NCBI RefSeq assembly: GCF_014898815.1
Contig: NW_026515513.1
Span: 62,001-126,000, forward strand
DNA length: 64,000 bases
Direction: 5' to 3'
From: Panonychus citri
Lineage: Eukaryota > Arthropoda > Arachnida > Trombidiformes > Tetranychidae
The position numbers and the translations under genes are program-made. This document shows, one piece after another, positions 45,931 to 58,033 of this stretch (the stretch's first letter is position 1; each line of letters opens with the position of its first letter). The notes under the pieces were generated by a model. That model was not told the origin of the DNA and searched no databases. It saw only the letters and a list, made by a program, of their open reading frames with translations.

Positions 45931-48864
45931 ATGGACTATTTAACTAAAGAGGAAGAACAGGTAATTGTGTTTTCTTTTTCTGTTAATTATTAGAAGGGAA
46001 CAAATTTAATTTTCTCTCTCACTCTTTCTCTCTCTCCTGGTAATGTTTATATTCACTGTTGATAGTAATAATAATAGTGTTTTGTGAATGTAGTGTGAAT
46101 CTTTTTTTTTGTTACTCTTGTTTGCCTCTTTTCTTTGAGGTTCACTTGGTTTTCTAATTGTTTTGGAAATATGATGTTCCGTTGACGATGTTTTCAGTGA
46201 TCATTATATTATAATGGTAATCATCATGGTGTATCTTTCATCTTAACAAGGAGAGAGAGAGAGATAAAGAGAAAGAAGAAGAAAAGGAAACATTTGTTTT
46301 CTTTCCTTTCTTTTTTTCTGATTATCTAATTGTTTCTTCAATTTTCTTTTTCTTCACATTTACACGACATTGTTGCTTCTTTTTTTCTTTTTTCTCTCAT
46401 CAAAATGTCAACATTTTCTCTTCTCTCATTGTATTTCTTTCTCTCTTCCCTGTGTAACATCAACAGGTAGCCAAAGAGTTTCAGCGGATTATTAATGATC
46501 TTCGATCGCAACATGATGCCAACCCAATGTCACCCAGTACAGCTTTAAAATTTTTGATGGCTCGTAAATTTGATTTGAACAGATCACTTGCTCTATACGA
46601 CGCCCATGAATCGACTCGTTTTCGTGAAGGTTTAACCAATTTTGATCCTGACAAAGAACCACTTAAATCAGAACTAGAGAGTGGTAAATTCACCATTCTT
46701 GTAAGTAATATTTTCTTTTCTCAACAAATATTTATATTAATCGATTCTCTCTCTCTCTCTCTAAAATTTTAGCCCAAAAGAGATAATAACGGAGCGGCCA
46801 TTGCCATGTTCACCGCTTGTAAACATTTACCAGATTTAACCTCACACCAAATAACATTACAAGGAGTCGTCTATCAACTTGATATTGCTCTGGAAGATAT
46901 TGAAACCCAGCGAAATGGAATTATATTTATCTACAATATGTCTCACTCTCGTTATGCCAATTTTGATTATGAACTGAGTCAAAAAATATTAGGTCTCTTG
47001 AAAGGTGCTTATCCGGCCCGATTGAAAAAAGTTTTAATTGTGACTGCACCTTTATGGTTTAAAGCTCCATTTGGGATATTACGTCTTTTTGTTAGAGAGA
47101 AACTTCGTGATCGTGTATTTATGATAAATATGCATCAACTTTCTGATCATATCCCATCTTCATGTTTACCAATTGAATCGGCTGTTGATCATTTAGCTTG
47201 GTTAAACCATTGTCGAACCCTTCAACCTAAAATAATCAACGATCTACACGATTTAGCCAGTCAAAAGTATCCATTGTGTACATCTAATGCTCTCACCAAT
47301 GGATTAATTGAGAGCAGTAACAACAGTGCTTTAAGTAAATCAGACTCCAATGAATTAAACAGTAATGCCAGTGAAGATGAAGATAAATTAAGATCCTCAT
47401 GGATGGGTGATTCACCCATTGTAGATACATCATCATCTTCTCATCGTTTAAATACACCAAACAAGGATGATAATAACTCAAACCGTCGAGATGGTCGTAA
47501 TGGTGTTAATAAACCTAAACCAGAAAACATTGTGATGCCAAATAATAATCAAAACAAATCTAATAATGAAGATGATTCTAATAATGTCAGTGACAACAGT
47601 GACAACAATTCACCTAAATCAAAAGGAATGACCTTAGAAGAATTTATTTCCTATTTAAAGACAAAAGGACGTAAAGGTTTATGTGAAGAATATAATGAAA
47701 TCAAAATGAAAATACCCGATGGAACTTTTGATTATTCAAGATTACGTTCTAATCAAGTTAAAAATCGTTACACTGATGTACTTTGTTATGATCATAGTCG
47801 CGTTCAATTGACAACAACCTTATCCTCCGACAATGAAATCGATATTCATGATCCTACTTCAGATTATATCAATGCTAATTATGTTGATGGTTATAAACAA
47901 AAGAATGCATTTATCTCAACTCAAGGACCGTTGCCAAAAACATATACAGATTTTTGGAAAATGATTTGGGAACAACAAGTTTTACTAATTGTGATGACAA
48001 CTCGAACCGTTGAAAGAGGAAAAGTTAAATGTGGCCAATATTGGCCATTGGAAATTAACGAATCCAATGAATTGAAACCTTTTCGTATAACAAATAATGA
48101 TGTTCAATATTTTACAGATTATAACATATCTAGATTAACTCTGGTCAATCTGGAGGTAATTATTGTTGTTAACTAAATGTTCCATCTGATTAATTACCAA
48201 AATGTTTTTCTCATATGATATATTTTTTTTTGTTTCCTCTTTGAAGACCCAACAAACTAGGAAAGTGACCCACATGCAGTTTTTAAGTTGGCCTGACTAT
48301 GGAGTTCCACATTCGGCCTATGCTATGCTTCATTTTCGTAATAAAGTGAGAGAAGAACAAGCAAAAGGTTTAACCGAACTCGGTGAATCTTGGACTGGTC
48401 ACCAATTAGGTCCACCCATTGTTGTCCACTGTAGTGCTGGAATTGGTAGAACTGGTAAATAAATCAATCTTTTTAAAATTTGTTCTTCTTTGGAAACCGT
48501 TAAAGATATTAGTTAACTCCCATCCTAACAGTTAATTAGATTCTCATTTGATGGTTATAAATTGTTTTCCATTATGTATTGATTGATTTTCTCTCTCTCT
48601 CTCTTCTTTCCTTCTCTTTCCGTTTTGGGTTTATTTTTTCTCACAGGAACTTTCATCACTTTAGACATTAGCATTAACAAATTGGAAGACACTGGAATGA
48701 TTAATATAAGAGAAATTGTTGAACGGATTCGATCTCAGAGAGCTTATAGTATTCAAATGCCAGAACAATACGTTTTCTGCTACTTGGCTTTACTGGAATA
48801 CGCTTTGAGTCGTGGACTCCTCGAGAATGCTGATATTACTTTCGATGAAAGTGAATCCGATTGA
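45931..48864 (+). CDS. PTPN9: Tyrosine-protein phosphatase non-receptor type 9 (MEG2) homologue
   Basis: A Sec14-domain phosphatase acting on secretory-vesicle lipids and phosphotyrosine. Exons: 45931-45960, 46467-46700, 46773-48155, 48247-48454 and 48647-48864; 690 residues (human 593). The N-terminal CRAL-TRIO helices are in exon 2 (STALKFLMARKFDLNRSLALY) and the lipid-binding CRAL-TRIO core in exon 3. An Asn/Ser/Asp-rich linker (about residues 270-330) is longer than in vertebrates. The PTP domain follows: FDYSRLRSNQVKNRY, DYINANYVDGY, WPDYG (about 564) and HCSAGIGRTG (Cys about 611). The Q-loop QMPEQY is intact, so it should be catalytically active. Confidence 0.94.
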
Positions 48865-49991
48865 TTGATTAAATTAACATTATTCATCTCAATACACATT
48901 TACATAGCCGATCATCAACACCCAAAAGGAAAGTCAAAATCTCACAAAATGGAAATAGAATCAAAGACAATTTTCTTCAATCAAACGAAAACAAAGTCAA
49001 CAGATGAACCAATAACTGTAAAAAAAAATTAAACTCAACCTACTCTCATACAAAAGCATCTGACAAACAGAAACTTTTCATCATCAATCCAAATACCAAG
49101 GAAAACCATACCACCTCTAGAAATGATAATTATAACAACAATACAGATATACAATTAACAATTATAATAATAAATTGGCCAACAAAATTTAATCCTGTTT
49201 GCGTAAACAGGAAAAGGAAAAGGAGGAAATGTATTGTAATCATTGTGAATATATTACAACAGATGACTTATTATGATTATCGATGAAAACTGAACCTGCA
49301 ACAAACAAAAGCAATAGGAAAACAAGAAATGATTTAATTTTCTCAGTGTCTACAATTAACTCGCAACAAAAAGCAAACATCTCTCTCCCATTATCTTCTT
49401 GCTCTCTCCATCTCTCTCTCTCTCTTATCCAAAATCCGAATCTGAAAATTAACGGTAACATATCTAAAAGAAAGAAATGTAAATTTAATGTTGATCCTCT
49501 GAAGATGTTTTTTTTTGAATAATTAATGATATGTTTCGTTCTCAATATCTTCATCTAATCTCACCAAGAAAAACTCCTTTATATACATTGAAAGAAATAA
49601 ATCTACAGAATTTATCTTGAAACGATAATTATATGTAATGATGCGAAAATCAATCGTTGGAATTGTCAAAAATCTGAAAAAAAAACGAAAAATTTTCTCC
49701 TCTTTCTATTTACACAATAATAATAATTGTGTTGTTCTCTTTAAAGAATTAAAAATCTATTTGTTCACAAGAAGAAAATAATTTATTGCAATTGTTTAAA
49801 AAACGAAAATTTTATCAAATTGTTTTGGAAAAAATTCGCTAGATGGCGACAAAGTTAGAATAGAAAAGAATATAAAAGAAAAAAGAAAAAATTGAATTGA
49901 AATCAAAAGCGTTTTCATCTTCTTCTTAATTGTTGATTTTGTTTCTACTGTTTCGTTTAATTTAGTTTTCGATTAATAATTGTTCTTCATC
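48865..49991. other. PTPN9 3' flank and ERH promoter region
   Basis: No gene is seen. CTAGATGGCGACA at 49838-49850 resembles a YY1-type ATGGCG site about 150 bp before the ERH start codon; a related AAGATGGCGCT lies before INTS6. Confidence 0.45.
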
Positions 49992-50297
49992 ATGTCTCAT
50001 ACTATTGTGCTCATTCAATCAGGTAAACCAGATACTCGAACCTATTCTGATTTCGAAAGTGTCAATGAAGCCATGGAAGGGATTTGTCATATTTTTGAGG
50101 AACATCTTAAACAAAACAATCCTCATTCAGCGTCAATCACTTATGACATCAGTCAATTATATGATTTTATTGATGATCTAGCGGACATCTCATGCTTGGT
50201 TTTCCAGCGAGCTACATCATCTTATGCCCCATTCTCACGGGATTGGATTAAGGAGAAAATCTTTTTCCTATTGCGTAAACAGGCTGCTGGACCATAA
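49992..50297 (+). CDS. ERH: Enhancer of rudimentary homologue
   Basis: Small nuclear protein tied to RNA processing and heterochromatin. It is a single exon of 101 residues (human 104). I chose ATG 49992 because the protein then begins MSHTIVLIQ like its orthologues. Conserved blocks: RTYSDFESVNEAMEGIC, ITYDISQLYDFIDDLADISCL and WIKEKIFFLLRKQA. It is convergent with INTS6. Confidence 0.96.
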   Translation: MSHTIVLIQSGKPDTRTYSDFESVNEAMEGICHIFEEHLKQNNPHSASITYDISQLYDFIDDLADISCLVFQRATSSYAPFSRDWIKEKIFFLLRKQAAGP

Positions 50298-50995
50298 GAA
50301 AGTAACCATAAAGATAATTTTTCTTCTTCTCTACTAGACCAGCTAATTTTGTGGAAAACTCTCAGGCCTATTGTAAAGTCCATTCGATTTCATTTCAATT
50401 GTATTAATTTGTTTTCTCTCCTTTCTAATTCTACCTTCCATTTTTTCCTATCACAAAACAAACCAACTAAAAAATCCTAAAATCTATTTGATTCAACAAT
50501 TAATTGTAATATGATTAAACAGGTGATCCACCGAACTAATTGACAAGATTGTATCAAAATAATAACTAAACAATATGAGAATATTAAATTTATGTTAGAA
50601 AACTAATATAAAGCTTGTTGAACCATTAATTTCGCGTTTCTTCAAACAAAACAATCAAAATGATTTAAACAAATGACTTTTTATTTTCTTTTTCTTTTTG
50701 CCTTCAAATGAAATGAATCCGATCGTTGATATGAGAAAATGAATTTGATTAGATTTTGTATATTATATTTATATATATACAGAATTTTGAGAGATTTTTC
50801 ATCATGATTAAATTCATGGAAATTCAGGAAAAAAAAAGAAAATTCCTTGGTATCTCTCAATTCATGTTTTGTAAAAGTATTGACCAAATTGTCGTAATCC
50901 TTTTTTGGTACATAAATTTTTTGTGTTAATCTTTTTTCTTTCCACCGTAGACATGAACAGATTTACAATATTTAAATGTTCTCACAATCTTCCAA
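50298..50995. other. Shared 3' intergenic region, ERH / INTS6
   Basis: About 700 bp between convergent genes; AT-rich 3' UTR-like sequence and nothing else recognised. Confidence 0.55.
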
Positions 50996-53900
50996 TCATC
51001 TTAATCTGGTGGAAACGTTATTTTCTGTGACGTATTTTTGTACAACATCAACTAAGGTTTTCCTTTTGAATCTGGTTGCTTCCGCGATTATTTCTTTAAC
51101 CAGGTAATCCCTGAAGGGTCCATTACAATTAGATAGTTGACTTAAAATTGGCTTGAAATCTGAAGATAGAAACAAGAAAAAAATATGATTAATAATTGAG
51201 AATAAAAATAATAGCTAAAAGTTTAAGATGCTATTTGGTGTAAAAGGATAGTTGGGATAGAGCGGAATCTTGATCATCTCAAAAGATTAAAGCTCTTCAG
51301 TTACTGTTAAATAAACAAAATTGATTGTTTGATATTGTCATCAACTATCTGGTTTAAATTTGATTTAAAAAACACTCAATACTTTGGACAAGTTATAATC
51401 GAAAAAGCTTTGACTAAATAGCAACAATCACTTTGTATGATTAACACTCTGATTCTTTGGCAACTCGACTAATTGATTGTTTGTTTATGGTCAAGAGTCA
51501 GGGTTGAAAATGTTCAATGATTAATTGTTACAAAAGGTTAATTGTTGTCTAGTAATCAGAGTTTTCTTCTTGATTAAGATTAACACGATGAACGGGTTTT
51601 TGGTGATTAAGGTCACTTACTTTTACCAGGTTTTCGAACGAGACGAAAAACTTCTCTTTTTTGTTCGACTTGTTCTGGTGACATTTTCCATTTGAAATTG
51701 TTGAGTCGAGAATTTTTTAAAGAGTTTGATAAACCATTACACAAATTGTCAGAATGATTATTGTTATGGATCGAATTGTTCAGTGAAATATCTTTGGTGT
51801 TTTCAATGCTATTCTTCAGGCGACCCGGTGTTTCATTATGGGTACTTGTTGTTTCATTGCTCGAGTTAATTTCAATCAGCTCAAGATCAGGCATTTTCAA
51901 ATCATCATCTACATTATTTACAATTTCATTTTCTGAAAGATCTGAGTTTTGAACAATTTGATTGTTGATATTATTATTGCTACAACTATTGTTATTGATA
52001 CTGTTACTATTAGGTGTGTTGGTTGTTGTTGTAGTAGTAGTTGTTGTTGTTGTTGTTGCTGTAGCTGTTGTTGTTACTGTTGGTATTATTGTGGTAGTTG
52101 TTGGTACTGATGATGATAAAGATGATGGTGAATTTGGCGGAGTCACTGTTGTGGAGGAAGATGAAGGTGATGATGGAATTGTGGATGTTGTTGTTGATGA
52201 TGATGAAGATGCCGATGATAAAGATACATCATTAGAAGACAATGACGGTGAATTAGGTGGTGACGGTAAAGGCGAACTTGGTGGAGTTGATAAAGATCTA
52301 AATGATTTATGATTGGACCTGTAGGAGAGAAAAAAAAGAAAAACATTAAAATGAAACATCATTTGAATAAAAAAACTGATTGTGAAAATGATTCAACAAG
52401 CAAATTTCCTGATAACTATTAGTTACGATCAAATTACTAAGAAAACAGGGAAACTTCAATCAAAGGTAAACTAATATTAGCCAAGAGATTGCAAAGTTGA
52501 ATTAAATATCGAGGATGCGCCTAAAGGTTTATTCAAATCCGAACTGTAGGCTAATATAAGATCAGAAGGGAGTAAAGTTTGGTGACAGAATGAGAAGGAA
52601 AAACAAATGCAATAGAAAAATATAAAGAAGCAAATTCTCAACTATTTCCTTTCTAATTCTTTCAATTTGTTTGACAGAAATGAGCAGAAGCTAAAGATGA
52701 TTAAATCATCGTATTGAAGATTAATATGAGAAAAGAAAAGAGAAAGAGAGAGAGAGAGGGAGACATTTAAACAGCGAGAAAATTGAAATGATTAAATATA
52801 ATGAAATCTTACATGTATTGAACAGCGAGTTCTTTAGACAATGGTCCAGGTCTTCGTTTAACACGAGGTGAAGCGGGTCCCGGTTTATTTGGTGAATCGA
52901 TTGGTCTTTTCGGAGATCGAACTGGTGAATTTCCTGAATGTCCAACTAAATCGATATCTGCTTCATCGATCATTCCAAGTGCTCGACCTTTGTCAATTTT
53001 GAATGGATTACCGAACATATGTTGACGAACTGGTGCTGATTCCAATTCTCTTAATGGATTAGGCATTCGTTTTAAATACTCTTGGTAATTTCCCATTTGA
53101 CTAACGGGTAAACTGTGCATTTGATCTTCGTCGAGAAATTTGATTAACCTTAAAGGTTGGAGGAAATTGTTACGCATTCGGTGGATTTGATCAATTATTT
53201 GATGTCTATTGATATCATAGGGATTTCGATAACACTGAGGTTTAGCCTCTCTTGTTTTATCTCTTATTCTCATGGAGAAGGTATTAAAATCGCTAATTTC
53301 AACACGTAATCCGTTCATGCGACTTTTTAAACATGGATCAGAGTTTATGATATCTGATATCTTTTTTGATGAAATGTTGGGCACTTTAATTGTTGTCGGT
53401 GTAACTGGTTTACCTGTTCCAACGGTGGCAATCAGTTTATCAAATTCAACTTTTGCTTGATTTTTCAATCTTTTCAGTAGATTTAGAACAGAATAACTTA
53501 AACAATTCTCCATATTATCTGGAACTAGATTTGGGCCTCCCATCTTTTGTAAGGCCCGTTTTAAAGGGCCAGCATAATAGAGAGGAATATTTTTTAAGTA
53601 AGCTTCAAACTGTGATTTCCACTCTCGGGTTGGCTTAACATGGTGTATCTTAAACAGTTCATCGAGTAACGGTAAGATGACGGGATAATTATAAGGTAAA
53701 ACAAATAGATTAACACAGCTCAGATTGGTACTGGCCTTAAGATAACCAAAAGGATGACCTAAAGGATGATCGCTACTTTTATGACTATTGGGTACAAAAC
53801 ATTGCCAAGCTGAATGTGGTTGTTTCCTAGATAAAATGTACTGAGTCAATGGGCTTGTTTCCAGTTCATATTTGTCAAAAGGTAAATTATCTATCACCAT

Positions 53901-55202
53901 TGGGTCACTTGAGGAACAGGTAAACTTGATAACGGGATGACAACTTCGAGGAGGAAGGGAAGGCGCATTGAGATCAGGCCAAAACGATTCGGGTATAGGC
54001 CAGAAACCTGTAGAATAACCTCTTTGAGCTGATCTGTGGACATAAATGAGCTTACGAGTGGAATGCCATGGAGATTTATTTGTTGCTTGTGAGCTTGTTG
54101 AGTTATTGGATGAATTAAAAACTTGATTGTTAGAGTTTGAGTTTTTAAAATTTCCAATTAATTCATTTGTAACAGCCGATTCTTTCATTTTGGATAACTC
54201 TTGACTTGTTTCATCACTATTATCGTCCTGATTAATGGGCGGCGGATCGGGACCAAACTTTTCGAATTGAATAACTACACCTCCTTGAATTTTTTGTACA
54301 ACCGATTCAAGACACTGCATTAAAGATCTTTGAGATGATATTGAATATGATCGACCGCCAGTAACTTCACACATCGCATCAATCGAAGAGTGATCACTTG
54401 GAACCATTCCTGGAGGTCCATTGGATAAATGATCTGTCGGCGGAGTACCAGTTAACCTAAGGACTAATGCATATAAACGCTGATCCCATCTAAATGGTTC
54501 CTTGGTAAGCTCTGCTCCTGGCATGTTACAGTTCATGGGGAGATTTAATTCCTCCTGAACACCAGCTCCACTGGTTAACTTTCCACCGTCAGTAATGGCG
54601 ATAATGATAGAAGACTCAAGAAAAAAAGGAGATCGCCCTTGACCATACGTATCAATACCAGTTTGCATACGGTTTAAATTTAACAAATCGAAACAGTTTT
54701 TAATAGCAGGTCCTAATAAAGTCATTCCACTTGCCGTCAAGTTTTTTAATTCATTCATGAAAACATTATGATTCTCCTTCCAACCAGCCTTAATATTACA
54801 TGGATACTCATCGAATGTTAGTAACATGTATCGATCTTGACGACTGGCAGCGTCTCTTTGTCGGATCTGAACAGAAAAGAGAAAAGAAAAAGAAACATTT
54901 CCAAGTTAATAAAAGAAAGACAAATTACAAGATCCCATTAAAAGAGGTTAAAAAAGAGAAAAAGTAATAAGAAGAAAAGTAATAGTAAAAGAAGGCGAAG
55001 AAGAGAAAGACAAGAAAGAGATAGGAAAGAGGATAGAAAAAGAAAGAGAATAGAAAAAAAAAGAGAGAGAGAAAGTATAGCCAACCTTAAGAAATTTCTC
55101 AACACTATCCTTTGCGACATCTAAAAGGGTTGGCCTGGCGCCCATGTAAGTCCGCTGGTTCATGGAGGCACTGGTATCTATCAAGAAGACTATAATGGTC
55201 AT
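50996..55202 (-). CDS. INTS6: Integrator complex subunit 6
   Basis: Integrator subunit in snRNA 3'-end processing and promoter-proximal termination; it also recruits PP2A. Exons: 55086-55202, 52813-54866, 51621-52318 and 50996-51159; phases fit and give 1010 residues (human 887). The N-terminal von Willebrand A domain has an intact MIDAS start (DTSAS, residues 9-13). It is followed by the conserved AGWKENHNVFMNELKNL, RMQTGIDTYGQGRSPFFLE and ITDGGKLTSG. The C-terminal winged-helix-type region is in exons 3-4 (WKMSPEQVEQKREVFRLVRKPGK). Exon 3 encodes a Ser/Thr/Pro-rich insertion with a run of 12 Thr (51.9-52.3 kb), which explains the extra length. The exon 1 donor is a weak GTTGGC. Confidence 0.93.
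52015..52105. repeat. Trinucleotide (GTT/GTA; ACA/ACC on coding strand) tract in INTS6
   Basis: An imperfect trinucleotide repeat within INTS6 exon 3 that encodes an uninterrupted poly-Thr run flanked by Thr/Val/Ala-rich sequence. Confidence 0.85.
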
Positions 55203-56538
55203 CTTCGGTAAATTAGCTCAATTAACTAATCAGTTTAACAAATTAAAATTAATAATATTCATCATAAACACACACTTACACACTCAAACATTCACTCTCT
55301 CTGTCTCTCTTTACATCTAAGCAACATTTTAATTCGAAAATGCCGCAAGATGGCGCTCCACATCGAAATTCGAATGCAGATCCTCTGGTGGTTCGTTTTG
55401 CAAACTATTCTTTTCTTTAAAAAAAAAACAAGTTCTTTTCATTTCTAATTAACTGATCAATTATTGTTCTTTATTACTGTTATTTGATTGTTTGTATATT
55501 AGCTTAGAGTTCAGTTCAGTTGATAAGAAGTTTTGTAAATATGATTCAGTGAGTTTTGGTTGAATCCATGAATTAGCCCCCGTTGGGCTTTCAATGGACT
55601 TTCTTTTTATTGGATCAATTTTTCATTCTTATTTAATTGTGATCTCTTTTTTTTGTTGGTTTGATTGCTGGTGAATTAATCAGGAATCTCATGGAAACCT
55701 TTAGTTCATGAAGTTCATTAGTTGATTAATATTCTACCCTTAGATTAGTTAGCCGTGAATCTCTTCAATGGATCCGAAGATTTTTGGAGTGGGAGCTTTT
55801 TCATAGAGATTCTCTGAGATTTTGGTGCCTTTGCTTTTGTTGGAGTTTAGTTTATTTTTACTTTTCTTCTCCAAGATAATTAACAAATTTTCCTTTATCT
55901 TTAATCTTAGAATTTCTCATTAGCTCATATTGTGTTCCATTTTTGGTATTTAATTTAAGAAAAACGATTCCATTCTCACTAATTATGATGATCCAATTGT
56001 TGAAACAATTTATGTCTTATTTATGGAAAATCATCTAATATTTAACTTACAATCTGATGAATAAATTAAACTTCAAGAAAATTAGTTATTTATTGAAACG
56101 AAACTTATTGATCTTAAAAATAAATATCAATGATTCATTTTTAATTTGAATCAAGGTAATCAATACTTGATTATTTTCTCGATTTGGTTTATTGATGAAC
56201 AGAGTAAATCAATTTAATTTTTCTCGAAAAATTGTCTTTTGTTACACATAGAGAGTAAAATTTTGTATAAGAGATTCATTTTAGATTTTAAGATCTTTTC
56301 TCACGTCAATTCCAATCAATTAAAATGTTTGGTATTAAAATATTGAAATTAGATTGCAATTTCAGGACTGGATGAATTTTTCTCACTTTTCGCAAGGCTG
56401 GGAGAGTAAATTTAACGGTCGAATAGATTTGAGATTTACCAGTTGATTGTCCGTTTCGTTAATTTGATGAAATGGTCGAAGAACTAATATATTGACGTAA
56501 TCACATTCACTTCGATCATAATCTTATTGGTAAGATTC
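55203..56538. other. Intergenic, LITAF-like gene to INTS6
   Basis: About 1.3 kb. AAGATGGCGCT at 55347-55357 resembles a YY1-type site about 150 bp upstream of the INTS6 ATG. No gene is seen. Confidence 0.5.
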
Positions 56539-57105
56539 TCAGCACATTCTTGTATAATGTCCAATTTTACGTTTACAATTTGGACATTTATGATCAACAT
56601 TTCGACAGGAATTACAACAAAACGGAATTAAACAGCAACAGATGAAACATCCGATTAAAATTAAACCAAGACAAGTAAACCAAGTTAACGCTCCAGAAAC
56701 TGGTTCAGCCTTAGTGATAATATATTGATTACAATGAGGACAAATAGCATTTTGAGAGTAAGGTCCAAATTTATCACTTATATGGATTTGGACATTATTA
56801 ACAGCTACTAGAAAAAAATGGAAATTGAAATAAAGAAAAAGATTAAAACAAACTACATAAACAATCGTATAAATTACGTTAAAGCTAACATATCACAAGT
56901 ATGAATTACCTGGTGTTGGTTGAATCGATCCAGTTAGTGATTGAGACTGAATTGGAGCTGAAGGTTTCATTGGATCCTGATTAGTCACTGAATTGTAGGT
57001 AAAAGAAGATGGTCCAGCTCCATAGGTATTAGGATTATAATCATAGGGCGGTGGTCGATCAAATGAGTAAGAAGCACCATAATCAAACCTTTTATCCTCT
57101 TCCAT
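56539..57105 (-). CDS. LITAF-domain membrane protein
   Basis: Late-endosome/lysosome monotopic membrane protein of the LITAF/CDIP1 type. Exons 56910-57105 and 56539-56807 give 154 residues. I chose ATG 57105; an in-frame upstream Met lacks support. The N-terminus is Pro/Tyr-rich (DRPPPYDY, a PPxY motif for NEDD4-type ligases). The LITAF domain is complete: CPHC, then the hydrophobic in-plane segment TWFTCLGLILIGCFICCCLI, then PFCCNSC, DHKCPNC and GHYTR. The split zinc-binding CxxC pairs around the hydrophobic helix are diagnostic. Confidence 0.93.
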
Positions 57106-58033
57106 TTTGTTACCAACCAAAGAAAAAAAGAGAGACAGAGACAATCAAGAAACAACCAAATAACTCAAGTCACCAATCGTTGAAAGACCAATAGAAAACA
57201 ATCAATAATAACAATAACTTAATCAGATACGCGAAGAAGAAGAAGAAAAAATCGAAAGAGGAAAAAAAATGATATTTAAAAGGAAGACAAAATAGAAAAG
57301 GAATAAAAAATAACACAAACTGCTGAATCAGATGATGAAATATTTTCTCTTCAAATTCATCAACACCAAGGAAAAGAAATTGTTGAGTAATTGGACATGA
57401 CTCAATAAGATCAATAAATGGAAAGGAAAATACCTGTTACCCAGTCGAAAGGTTGATTACATTAAACAAAAGAATAAAATTAAAATTCAATTAAAATGTA
57501 AAAACAATTAAAAAAAAAGAGAATCAGTGAAAAACAAGAAGAAATTAAAACAATGTGAATATTGAGAAGTCAAATAGAAAAGTAAACAAATGGAAAAGAA
57601 AAATTTTCTTTTAAAAGAAAAGAATTTAATTCTTGGCGCCATTGGAATAAAATTCAAACCTAAAGATGTTTTTTTTCTGTTCTCTTTGTTTTTCCAATCA
57701 TATTGATGTTTCTCTCCTAAAGGTAATTAACCTAATGTTCAACGTCACTTGCTGATTATTTGATATCTATTAGTTTTCCAGCAACGATCACCACTTGACT
57801 ACATTACCATCGTCAAATTGTTCCTCTAATTAAGTGAAGAGTTTTAATTTTAATCCTAATCGTTCACTTGGAAACCAAATTAATACATAAGATTTAGAGT
57901 AAGTTGTTATATGTTAAAGTGGTTTGTTCAATATTATTTTGTTTCTTTCTCTCTCTCTCTCTCTGATTTGATTAACTTGTTTACATTTGTTGTCTTGGAA
58001 AGAAGGTTAAATAAGATATGAATTAAGTGAATA
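57106..58033. promoter_or_regulatory. Bidirectional promoter region, LITAF-like / KYAT
   Basis: About 930 bp between divergent start codons. It contains a palindromic GGCGCC at 57645-57650 and a CT-rich tract at 57950-57963. Transcription start sites cannot be placed. Confidence 0.4.

Noticed and set aside
51962..52312. Val/Asp-rich 116-codon ORF (+)
   Set aside because: It is the opposite strand of the INTS6 Thr/Ser repeat exon.
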